From Chara braunii (lineage: Eukaryota; Streptophyta; Charophyceae; Charales; Characeae), in assembly GCA_003427395.1 (NCBI GenBank), contig BFEA01000263.1:1713041-1773585 (forward strand): a stretch of 60,545 nt of DNA. Direction: 5' to 3'. Both the position numbers and the translations under genes were made by a program. Below are positions 51,290-60,545 of the stretch, one piece after another. The notes under the pieces were generated by a model, which was not told where the DNA came from, searched no databases, and saw only the letters and a list, made by a program, of their open reading frames with translations. Within the stretch, counting starts at the first letter, position 1. Every line of letters begins with the position of its first letter.

Positions 51290-51645
51290 TTCTCTCACAA
51301 TAGTGTTGCCAACGTGCTGCCAACATAACCAAAAAAAACATAACGTCGGTACCACCGCTAATCTCGGCAGCATGATCCCACCGAAAAATGTTGCTGCCAC
51401 CATGCCCAAAAAAATGGCAGCATTTCCCCATTGACAACGTCGCTGCCGCCGTGCCAAAAACAAACGGCAACACTTCCTAACTGACAGCGTCATTGCCGCC
51501 GTGCAAAACCGACAGCGCTTCCGCACCACTGCCACAAAAATCACAGCTGCCACCTAAAAAATTCAGCAGCACTCTCGCAGTACGTCAACAAAAAAAATTG
51601 TCGTCGCCGCAAAAAACCGCGCAGCATCTTCCCAACACTTCCTTA
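51290..51645. repeat. Degenerate ~50-bp repeat 'gctgccgccgtgccaaaaa'
   Basis: Units with 'ttgctgccaccatgcccaaa', 'cgctgccgccgtgccaaaaa' and 'cattgccgccgtgcaaaacc', each followed by 'ggcaacacttcc'-like sequence, at roughly 50-bp steps. Long frames through it are composition artefacts. Confidence 0.6.
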
Positions 51646-52099
51646 ATTATCGCTGTCATGTGCAGCATAACCCCTGCACCTTATAGAAAATGGTCGTCGA
51701 CGCCACGTTGAACGAACATCACATTCTCACCACCTCTCCAGCTATGGTTGTCATCGCTGTGATAGCCGCGAAGTGGTAGCTGTGGCTACCTCCACTTCCG
51801 CGCCCACTGCAGACACCCACTCTCCACTCCAGCACCTCCACCGGCAGCACCGCCCCTCTCCAGCAGCAAACCAGCATTCACTCAAGTGAATGCCCCAACA
51901 GCACTGCCACAAGTGTGAGACTGCTGGGTGGAGTGCTGACTTTTATAGCCAGTTGATGGCATGTGAGCAACTATTTTGCCCACAGTCAGGCAAAATTCGC
52001 CAGTGCCCCTGGCCCTTGATCTAAATCGATGGTAAGGAGCCCTGTGCCTTGGTTTCAAGGTCTTCAATCCCCAGAAGTACATGGTCGTTCTCCCAGGCC
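51646..52099. other. Non-coding stretch before GYP-3
   Basis: CAC-rich, with no recognised motif. The truncated GYP-3 RT begins to be recognisable at about 52100. Confidence 0.3.
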
Positions 52100-54593
52100 A
52101 GGTGCTCCTGAAAATGGCTATACCCAACCATTTTACTGCTGCCTACTCAAAACGAACAGGCGCAGTTCCATCAGCCCCTATAAACTTTTGGGGCTGCACA
52201 TGTTCTGCGGCCGCGATATTCCAAACAGATGCATCGCATCCTCAGGCCTTACCTTGACAAGTTCGTAGTTGTCTACCTATATGATATCCTGATATTCAGT
52301 CGTTCTGTCAAGGAGCATGCGCAACATCTGGCTCTGGTTCTCCAGGCCTTATATGATAACCAATATAAGATTAACAGAGAGAAGTTCTTTTTTGGGGTTC
52401 CCTCTAGTCTACCTGGGTCACGTCATCTCTGGAGAGGGGTTGTCTCCTAAAGCAACGAAAGTTGTTGCAGTTCATGACTGGCCACGACCTGCAAACATTC
52501 ATGATGTCCGGTCATTCTTGGGGCTTGCATCATACTACAGGAAGTTCTCCTCTATTGCAGCTTCCTTGACTGATCTCACAAAGAAAGACACTTCCTTTCT
52601 TAGGACATTAGAATGTCAGGAGGTTTTTACACATCTCAAGGAGGCCTTGATTCGTGCCCCTGTTATGAAGCTACCTGACCCTACCCTGCCTTTTGTGCTT
52701 ATTACTGATGCTAGTCCGTATGGTGTAGGGGCGGTACTTCAACATGATGATGGGAATTATCTGCAACCTATCGAATATGTGAGCAAGAATATAAAAACAA
52801 AGAAGCTGCAGGATTCTACCTATGAGAAAGAGCTTTATGCTCTTGTGTCGGCGCTCAAGCATTGGTAAGCACTTCCTCCTGGACAGACACTTTAAGATCT
52901 TTTCAGATCACTCCACCTTGCAGTGGATGAAGTCCCAGGGAGAACTGAATGACAAGCTTGCTCGCTATATCCAGTTCATTGACATGTTTGACTTGGAACT
53001 GAGACACAAGAAGGGCTGTTACAATCGAGTAGCAGATGCCCTTCCTCGTAGGCCTAACGCTCTCTTATGGATCTCCTTTACTTACTCATTTGGAGAGAAG
53101 ACTCGTCAGACCATTGTCCGACTGCTGCCCCAAGATGAGATCTTCGGGCTTATTGTGATGAATCTCCAGGACGATCCTGCATGTGAACCAGGATATACTC
53201 TGGTTTCATGTCTGCTATACACCTGCACCAGAGGTGAGGAGCGCCTGTGCATTCCCCAGGACCGCAAGCTGAGAACACTTCTGATGTCAGAGTGTTATGA
53301 TGCTCGTGGTCACTTTGGGGCCCTCAAATCTTATGCAGCCCTGTCGCAACGCTTCTTCTTGAAGGAGATGAGGAGTCACATGCTGCACTATGTGAAAACA
53401 TGTGAGTTATGCCAGAGGAACAAGGTTGTGCGTCGACCTCCCCTTGGCCTGCTCAAACCACTATCTATCCCTGATGCTCCTGCACAGTTAGTGTCCATTG
53501 ATTTTACTGACTTGGGTAGGACTACACCTCGTGGTATGCGTCAGGTCATGGTATGTGTAGACCGGTTCTCCAAATATGCAAAGTTCATCCCCTTGCCAGC
53601 GGAGGCTCGTGTGCCAGGCGTTCAGGCGACGTTTGTTGACAGGTGGGTCACACATCATGGACCACACACCTCTATCATCAGTGATCGAGATCCTCCTTTT
53701 TACAACAATGAATGACAATCCTACTGCAGGGATTACCTTCATTCCAGATTGGATATGACATCTGGTCGTCATCATGAAGCCAATGGACATGCTGAAGTGA
53801 TGAACCGGATTCTATTCCAATTGTTGCGTCCTTTGATCAATCCAGATCAGCAGGACTGGGATCTCCATTTGGGTCGTGCACAACTTGTATATAGCACGTC
53901 TGTACACTCCTCTACTGGCTTCACACCCTACCGGTTACACTGGGGTCGTGAACCACGACAGCCTCTTGATGATATCATCGACAAGGCTACCCCTACGTTG
54001 ACGCCTGAAACTGCAGAGTTCACCAGACGTTCCCGTGTGGACATTGAGCGCACTCGTGCTAACCTGTTGAGGCTCAAAAGGCAATGATTCAGCAGGCCAA
54101 TACGTACAGACGTCCCTCTACTATTCGCACAGGTGACTGGGTATGGGTACTCAGTTCTGAGCTGTCACGGGAGGAGGGCATATCACCTAAGCTGCTGCCA
54201 CGATACATGGGTCTATGGCAGGTCTTAGATACGGTGGGAGGCGATCCATTCGGACCATCCTATACAGTGGATGTCCCTCTGCATCTACAAACCTACCCTG
54301 TCGTTCATGCATCGAAGTTGTTCCTATTCACATCAGCTGATGCATTCCCAGACATGCCTCCTCAGTTCGGGCCCCCTATCTCTTGCAAGGGATATGAGGT
54401 CGAATCTATGGAGGATGAGTCGGGTACAGACCCGGATAAGGAGTACCTTGTGAAGTTCATGTACCAGCCACATACCCAGGACCGTTGGTTTACTCGCAAG
54501 GAACTTCTGAAGACTGTCAAGTCAGTTATCCTCACATATGAGGCAGCACAGAAGGGAGTATCCCTTTGGCGCTCTGCACGCCTACGCCCCTAG
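52100..54593 (+). pseudogene. GYP-3 gypsy pol, 5'-truncated (RT middle to chromodomain)
   Basis: Recognisable from a badly decayed MPFGLTNAPATF region (52150-52220), then [30 protein letters not shown]: the YLDD box reads YLYD, losing a catalytic Asp. Frame changes at about 52400, 52860, 53720 and 54085. RT thumb VRSFLGLASYYRKFSSI; RNase H ITDASPYGVGAVLQ and YEKELYALVSALKHW; linker KKGCYNRVADALPRR; integrase zinc pair CELCQRN, core SIDFTDLG, IISDRDPPF, HHEANGHAEVMNR (all three acidic residues present); EEGISPKLLPRYMGLW; chromodomain KGYEVESMED...YLVKFMYQPHTQDRWFTRKELL. Closely related in sequence to GYP-2 but a different copy and family. gag, protease and the start of RT are missing. Confidence 0.9.
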
Positions 54594-54610
54594 CTCGGAG
54601 GTCCTCGCTC

Positions 54611-54630
54611 CGGGGGAGGGTAGGTCTGCA
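54611..54630 (+). promoter_or_regulatory. GYP-3 polypurine tract and possible 3' LTR start
   Basis: cgggggagggtaggtc followed by tgcaatgac at 54627. A purine tract ending just before TG, 18 bases after the pol stop, fits the plus-strand primer and LTR start. tgcaatgac resembles tgtaatgac, the start of the LTR at 38460. Confidence 0.5.
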
Positions 54631-56227
54631 ATGACTTGCTGTTTTCTGGTCGCCTGTAGCCTTTCTCTGTCGAGGTTGTACTATAGGTAGGACAAATTTG
54701 CAATTTTGTTTGGCTGAGGGCTAACAGAGAGACCTACCTGTGAGGGAAATTCGTGAGGGACATATCTGCGAATTCGGAAAATATGCAGTCCCGGTACTAA
54801 CAAAATTCCCTATAGCTACCCTAACTGTGAACAGCAGGCCCGGGCAACCCCTAGGACAGACAGGCTTTGAGGGCCTATTTTGATAGACGGTCCTATAGCC
54901 TATAGCCGGGTTCGGTAGAGGCCGAGAGGCCGAAACAGAAACGGTATCAGTCGGTCAGTCAGTCCGGTCTAGGTCGAGTTTAGGCTAGTGTAGTATAGAT
55001 AGGATGGGCACATCGGTTCAGGGTTTTTGGCAGTTGGTACCTAGTACATCGCTGTTGCGCTACGCGTGAACCGAAAGTGGTGACGGCTCAGCGTGGAAGG
55101 AGACAGGCATAGCTAGACCTTCGGAGCGCCGGCCATAGCTGGAGGCGAGAGAGTTTGGTGCCCTGCTGGACCCTCCTTCGGAGAGGGGTTCCAGGGTGGT
55201 GGTGCTGCAGCCATAGCTGCAGCTTCCTTCTCAGAGGTCATCTTGTCAGGGTTCTGTGGCGCTGCTGCAGACTTCCACCCGGGGAGTCTTCCGACACTTC
55301 GTCATCATCAGATACTGTGGCGCTGGTCTTCTTCTTCATCCTCTGAGTGGCGCTTGGCCTCAGAGGCCTGTTTCAGGGTGGTGCTTCCCTCAGGAGGTTG
55401 TATCTAGGTGGCGCTTGATGTTTCAGGGGCTCATGGGTGTTACGAGTGCTAATCAGGGTTGGGGAGTGAAGCGCTGCTCATTTCTGAGCAGCGCACTGTA
55501 GTATTGAAGTTATCCTGACAATTCGAGACTCTGAGTTTAATAAACAGTGTATAAATGGGTTTGGACTATCATCGTTTCATTGTGTTTCCTGGATGTGATC
55601 TGCTCGGCTTTTTTTTGTGACTGGTTGTGAGGATTGAGTGGAGTGAATTGCACTTTCAGTGTACCCTGTCATATCGCATAGTCAAGTCTTCCGCTGTGTT
55701 TATCTGTCCCTGTGCGGTGTGATACTCCTATCCTCTCCCCTTCCTTCTGTGTATGTATGGGCATACCTGGAAGTCTATGTGTGCGAGTGTTGGTCTCAGA
55801 CAACAAACAACCAGAATCATAACACAGCTCTGGTGAGAACAGGCTCTCTCCCTTCCTTCTTCGTAACCACCGAAGAGGAAAAGGTTCCATGAGCACGAAC
55901 CCGTCTCCGCGCCGTGACCTAACCGTGGGTTACCGTCACCGTCTCCGGTGAGGAAATTACCGCGGAATTAGTGCAGCTGTTCGCCGGGCCACAGCCACCG
56001 CCCCCGTCTCTCCTGGTTGCATATTGATTGGAACTTGGGTCTCTATTCCAATAGTTCAGGGGTGTGCTAACGGAGCCACCGTCCAACCACAGATACGGAC
56101 GGACATTCGTTTCCTCGTTGAACGGGTGTCCAGATTTTCCGTTTTCGGGCGCTAGCCGGAGAGGAAGGGTGGGCGAATGGTTTTCGCCACGGCGACATTG
56201 GTAGCGCGTGCGGGCTGCGTTCAAACG
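54631..56227. other. Probable GYP-3 3' LTR and non-coding flank
   Basis: No second copy to define the LTR end. Contains 'ataaacagtgtataaatggg' (about 55541), a TATA- or polyadenylation-like stretch, and 'gtcggtcagtcagtccggtctaggtcg' as in other LTR-like sequence here. No protein motif. Confidence 0.35.
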
Positions 56228-56238
56228 TAGGTGTGGCG

Positions 56239-56295
<57 letters not shown>

Positions 56296-56750
56296 AAGTC
56301 CGACGAAACAGTCTGGTACAGTCATGCTTTTTTTGAGTGTATAGCGAATACGACAACACACACACACACAAAGTCCGACGAAACAGTCTGGCACAGTCAT
56401 GCTTTTTTTGTGTTTAGCGAATATGACAACACACGCAGACACGCACACGCACACGCACGCGCACCCGCACACACACGCACGCACACACACACACACACAC
56501 ACGCACACACACACACACACACACAGACACACCGGCACACACGCACACACACGCACACACACACACACACAGCGGTGTTGTACTTTGAGAGGCGCGTGAA
56601 GGGGGAAGAGTTTCCTTCACAATCTGATTTGCAAAAGAAATAGGTGGATTCCGCCGGTGTGGCGAACTGCAGCCTCTCTCCCTGCCTTCCTCTCTGTGTC
56701 CCTCTCTCTCTCTCCCTGTGTCTTTGTCACGCGCGCGCGCACACACACAC

Positions 56751-56844
<94 letters not shown>

Positions 56845-57243
56845 CGGTGTTGTACTTTGAGAGGCGCGTGAAGGGGGAAGAGTTTCCTTCACAATCTGGC
56901 TTGCAAAAGAAATAGGGTATTCCGCCGGTGTGGCGAACTNTGAAGGGGGAAGAGTTTCCTTCACAATCTGGCTTGCAAAAGAAATAGGGTATTCCGCCGG
57001 TGTGGCGAACTGCAGCCTCTCTCCCTGCCTTCCTCTCTCTGTGTCTCTCTCTCTCTCTCTGTGTCTTTGTCTCTCTGCCTCTCTATCTCTGTCTCTCTTT
57101 CTCCCTCCCTCCCTCCCTCCCTCCCTCCCTCCCTCCCTCCCTCCCTATCTCTTTCATCGATGTTGTGCGTGAAGAGGTGGAGAGTTCTGTTCACACTCGA
57201 CCTAGAAACGAAAGAGGCGGATTCGCCCGACGCGGCTAAGTGC

Positions 57244-57300
<57 letters not shown>
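56228..57300. repeat. Array of (CT)n-(CA)n microsatellites with a ~270-bp repeat
   Basis: The segment 'tgttgtactttgagaggcgcgtgaagggggaagagtttcc...gccggtgtggcgaact' appears at 56574 and 56847, again right of the N at 56940, and as a diverged copy at 57160. Each is followed by (CT)n runs. Long CA runs lie at 56430-56570 and 56740-56843. A second pair 'aagtccgacgaaacagtctgg' occurs at 56297 and 56370. One undetermined base at 56940 joins duplicated flanks. Confidence 0.85.
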
Positions 57301-57303
<3 letters not shown>

Positions 57304-58208
57304 CCTCCTTCCTACATCCCCCCTTCCCTATACCCATCCATCCATTCGCTTAGGGCTGCAACTCCATTTCTGTGGAGGGTGTATGTTGCAAGCGGGACAG
57401 GATTTGTGCACGGTCGGAAGGCGTAGGCGGGATCGTGCTTGAATACGGACAGGCAGGGGGAAAAGGACCACTAGGTGGAGGTCAGGTGCCAGGTCAGGCA
57501 GGGAGGAGAAGGTCGCCGTCGAAATCCCGAGGGGCTGGAGTAGCAGGAGAAGAATGAAGGGGGAGGGTGATGATGCGGGATCAGGAGGATGAGAGCGTCA
57601 GGATTTGGTCGGTAGGTCAGAATCTGGATGAGGAGACCGAGGAAGCAGCCAGAGAGTTACCGGAATGGGGTGAAGCATGCAAGGTAAGTTTGCCGGTGTT
57701 AAGGTGGTTGTGGAGGGGGAGGACGTCGAGGAGGGTCCTAAAGTAAACGGGAGGAGGATGCAAGTCGGGGACCCATTTTGTGGAGAAGGGTATGAGCAGC
57801 GTGGATTGGGAGGATGCCGATCAGCATGTGGAATCGTGAGGAGGAGAAAACGTCGGAATGTCAGCCAATCAGGGTGAGGATGCATGACCCGATGAAGTGG
57901 AGGATAAACAGTGTATGAACTGCAGGTCGTGTGGGGGAGGCAGACAAGGTGGGGAAGAAGAGATTGCAAGGTAGGAAGAGAGACTCAGCGCGGAGGGAGG
58001 GGGAAAGGTTGTAAGGAAAGCAGAGAGCAGAAAAATGACGAAGGGCCCGAATCACGAGAGGGATAGGGTAAATGCGAATATGCAGGTGATGGAGAGAGAA
58101 AGCAACAAAGAGAGAACGGAACGGCAGAAAGAAAAGAGAGGAAAGGACATAGCAAATTCGGATGGGCCACATTGAGTAACTGAGCAAAGAAAGGCCTGGA
58201 GAAAGATG
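57301..58208. other. Purine-rich non-coding stretch
   Basis: G/A-rich on the plus strand; long Ser/Pro/Leu frames on the minus strand reflect composition. No motif seen. Confidence 0.3.
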
Positions 58209-58559
58209 GGAACGGAGAGGTGACCAACGCAGGACAAGTAGAGAGGAGGATGGGAAAAGCGGATTGGTGGGGGAAAGATGGACAGGGGGAATGGAGGGAG
58301 CATCGGGAAAGGCGGAAGGGAGGCAATGAAGAAGGAAGAAAGGGACGATGGCGAGTGGGTAGGCGAGAAAGACGAGAAGAGAAAGGTGACCGACACAGGA
58401 GAAGGAGAGAAGAGGATGGGAAGAGCGGATTGGTGGGGGAAAGATCGGTAGGGGGAATGGAACGCACAAGTTCTAAGCTGGCATCGGGACAGACGGAAGG
58501 GAGGCATTGGAGAAGGAAAAAAGAGAAAAAGGCGAGTGGGTCGGGGAAAAAAAAGAAAG

Positions 58560-58560
<1 letters not shown>
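58209..58560. repeat. Two-unit ~172-bp purine-rich tandem repeat
   Basis: 'ggattggtgggggaaagat' recurs at 58261 and 58429, 'cggaagggaggca' at 58313 and 58495, 'ggcgagtgggt' at 58350 and 58531. Diverged by small changes and indels. Confidence 0.75.

Positions 58561-58563
<3 letters not shown>

Positions 58564-58605
<42 letters not shown>
58564..58605. repeat. (GA)n microsatellite
   Basis: About 21 GA dinucleotides. Confidence 0.97.
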
Positions 58606-58607
<2 letters not shown>

Positions 58608-59196
58608 GGAGGCGCATGAGAGGGCATTGATTGTCGTTAATGACCTGACGCACCCGCGCTAATGGTTAATAGGTGGTGTCATTTTCGGCGAAGTTTTCAC
58701 CGAAACTGTCAAAAAGAAAAACAAAAGGACCTGCAGGCTCAGACAAAACGCCATTTGACAAAGTGCTGAGGGTAGTAGAAACTTCATTTAAGTTTCCAAA
58801 CGTATGGTTGGTCGGTGAAAATGAAATGAGCGGCGGTAATTTTGACGCATGAGGGAGAGAATCTTGGGTGCAGCCATAGCTGCTAGTTTCCTAACAAGTG
58901 GACATATTTTTCTTGTATACGTAAACTATGCTGGTGTGAATCTCCAGTACAAGAAAACACTAATGCATTCAGTTTCGACGCATTTGGACCAGTAACTAAA
59001 AAATTGGTGAAAACTCCGAAAGCTACTCCGAATAGTGCTTTTGAGTTTTTGTTTTTTATTTTTTTATGCCTGTTTGTTTTTTTGTTGTTTGTAAAATGAG
59101 CCTGCGTTGTTTGTTCGCGAAATTTTCGGCGACATTGCTTGTGGTGACAAACCCCGAATTTTGGGCCTTCCATTAATCATCTCTTCTCCCTGGCGC

Positions 59197-59200
<4 letters not shown>
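58606..59200. other. Non-coding stretch, nothing recognised
   Basis: AT-rich, with a T-run-rich segment at 59040-59090. No supported gene or RNA motif. Confidence 0.3.

Positions 59201-59276
<76 letters not shown>
59201..59276. repeat. (GA)n microsatellite
   Basis: About 38 uninterrupted GA dinucleotides. Confidence 0.98.
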
Positions 59277-59279
<3 letters not shown>

Positions 59280-59695
59280 GGAAGACCGAGGGAGGAAGAG
59301 ATGGTGAGAGGGGCAGGGCAGAGAGAGATCCCAGTGGGATGGCAATCTTCGGGCCACTCACTACAAGTCCCGCCGTAGATGATTCTAAATGTTAGGAGAA
59401 AAAAGAGAAAAAAAATAATGACGAAATATAGTGTGACAGTATGACATCCTTTGAGCGCTTCTTCTCTGTGTGTGCTGCTATGCTGTGGTCTCTTCACGTC
59501 AGGAGTTGCTATTATTATCGGTTCCCCCCCCCTCCCCCCTCAATCTCCGTTCTTCTGGTGGGGATATTGCCAGCCCTGTTGCATCTCTCCTTTTTCATAT
59601 TTCGCCTGGCGGCATTGTTGACGCCAACAAACAAATGTTCATCAGCTTTGCTTTGGAATCGAATGCGGAAGTCATAATCGCATCTTAATGATTTT
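59277..59695. other. Non-coding stretch, nothing recognised
   Basis: Short frames only. A C-run/CT-rich patch at about 59521-59545. Confidence 0.3.
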
Positions 59696-59696
59696 A

Positions 59697-59832
59697 AGCA
59701 AGTCACGATGTTCGTCAATCCTTCCACTCATCAACGTGGCGAATAGACAAGTCACGATGTTCGTCAATCGCACAACCAATCCTCTCAGTGGAGCCCTCTT
59801 CCACTCATCAAGATGGCGAATAGATTGATTAA
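59697..59832. repeat. Imperfect duplication 'caagtcacgatgttcgtcaat'
   Basis: Starts at 59699 and 59749. 'cttccactcatca' followed by 'tggcgaatag' also occurs twice (59721 and 59809). The second unit carries an extra ~38 bp. 'gaatagatcg' and 'gaatggatcg' echoes continue to about 59880. Confidence 0.75.
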
Positions 59833-60058
59833 AATAGGTGAATGGATCGACTAAAATCGTCGAATAGATCGTCTGAAATCGGTGACCAACAAGCAGTCAT
59901 CTGTGTCGTCGGTTGATTTTCCCGCTTCTGTGTTTCTTCATACTCACCGCCATCATCAAACTTAGTCGGATCAAGCGTTGAACTCTGTTCCAAACAATAG
60001 ACGTCGTTCCTAATATCGCTCCTGCAGTGTGCTTCCTTTCCTCTTTCTCTCTCGCACT

Positions 60059-60092
<34 letters not shown>

Positions 60093-60430
60093 GTGCACAG
60101 AGAGAGAGCGGGGTGTTTCTCACTCGCCTTCGCTCTTGAGAGACGGAAGTCGAATAGCCGTTGGAGAGTCGGTCTCGCCAGTTGGTGACACGGGAGATCC
60201 ATTTAATGACACCTTCAAATAAAACGAAACAGACAGTTCAACCCCTGGCATCAAGTATCCCACCTCTACAACAACCTGCGCTTAAAAAGGGAAAAAAAAA
60301 GTGATGCTCATTGACAAGAAACAGGAGCCTACGGCAGTCGAGATGCACTTTTTTTTTTGCTTGCTGTACTCTGACTGTACGACGAGACCGCCTGATCTGT
60401 ATAGTGACTGGCCGGGTCTGCATTATTATA
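59833..60430. other. Non-coding stretch with a short (CT)n run
   Basis: (CT)n at 60062-60090. Nothing else recognised. Confidence 0.3.
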
Positions 60431-60439
60431 CCACCAGTA

Positions 60440-60545
60440 CCTAGCGGGTCTTAAGGCCCGTGGCTCAGGCTACCGGTAGCCCGGTCGTTCCCGAGCCTCG
60501 GACTTTTATTGCCGAGCCTCGGACACATCACGGAAAAAAAAAAAA
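60440..60545. repeat. Terminal hairpins and poly(A) end
   Basis: CGGGTCTTAAGGCCCG (near-palindrome) is followed by two copies of 'ccgagcctcggac' (60491 and 60511), each itself an inverted repeat CCGAG c CTCGG. The window ends in 13 A, possibly a retroposon tail or a contig end. Confidence 0.65.

Noticed and set aside
56067-56918. Cys/Val-rich and His/Thr-rich frames in the CA/GT tracts
   Set aside because: Pure dinucleotide-repeat translations.
57861-58653. ~200-codon Ser/Pro/Leu frames on the minus strand
   Set aside because: Produced by purine-rich plus strand and tandem duplication; no signal peptide pattern or domain, and three overlapping phases are all open.

Overview
This window looks like repeat-dense nuclear DNA from a green-lineage eukaryote. 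Four things point there: (i) Ty3/gypsy LTR retrotransposons with chromodomain-type tails; (ii) a retroelement with Penelope-like features (GIY-YIG endonuclease upstream of a reverse transcriptase, hammerhead ribozyme in its terminal repeats); (iii) a decayed piece of the plastid gene psbC; (iv) abundant microsatellites, poly(A)-tailed insertions, and no convincing host gene, tRNA or rRNA. A large-genome charophyte alga such as Chara would fit, but that is a guess; the sequence itself supports only a repeat-rich genome of a phototrophic lineage. The text is draft assembly: a 300-base N gap, two single-N joins with duplicated flanks, and two intact Nextera mate-pair junction adapters.

Layout. 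1-835 and 19612-20714 are two halves of one gypsy pol pseudogene (GYP-1). It is split inside the integrase by an 18.8-kb LTR retrotransposon (BIG-1, 836-19611) with 3.3-kb LTRs, a 4-bp target duplication and a tRNA-Asp type primer site. BIG-1 has a normal gag-pol (10037-15663) plus a lysine-rich in-frame tail. Between the leader and gag it also carries about 5 kb of additional plus-strand reading frames (5033-10028) that I do not recognise; three of them are diverged copies of one protein domain, alternating with a second type of small protein. This is the best candidate for something undescribed at protein level.

20715-31285 is non-coding and rich in small repeats. It includes an array of stem-loops (25029-25645) whose loops are conserved while stems change on both strands together. 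A dispersed repeat (R; 30180-30560 and 49555-49905) has a compensated hairpin and is followed in both places by related stem-loop arrays (30782-30932 and 50152-50956). These are the best candidates at RNA/DNA-structure level.

31286-38150 is a bounded Penelope-like element on the minus strand (PLE-1): 0.72-kb direct terminal repeats, a hammerhead motif, a CCHC knuckle and coiled coil, GIY-YIG, then RT, with a psbC fragment near its 3' end. It landed inside the stem-loop array that follows R copy 1. 38460-39831 is an LTR followed by an initiator-Met type primer site. 41161-47009 is a second gypsy element (GYP-2) and 52100-54593 a third (GYP-3), both broken. 55-60.5 kb is simple-sequence and tandem-repeat DNA ending in poly(A).

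No host pathway is encoded here. The genes are parasitic retroelement genes (Gag, protease, RT, RNase H, integrase, endonuclease), nearly all with stops, frameshifts or catalytic substitutions, so most copies are expected to be dead.
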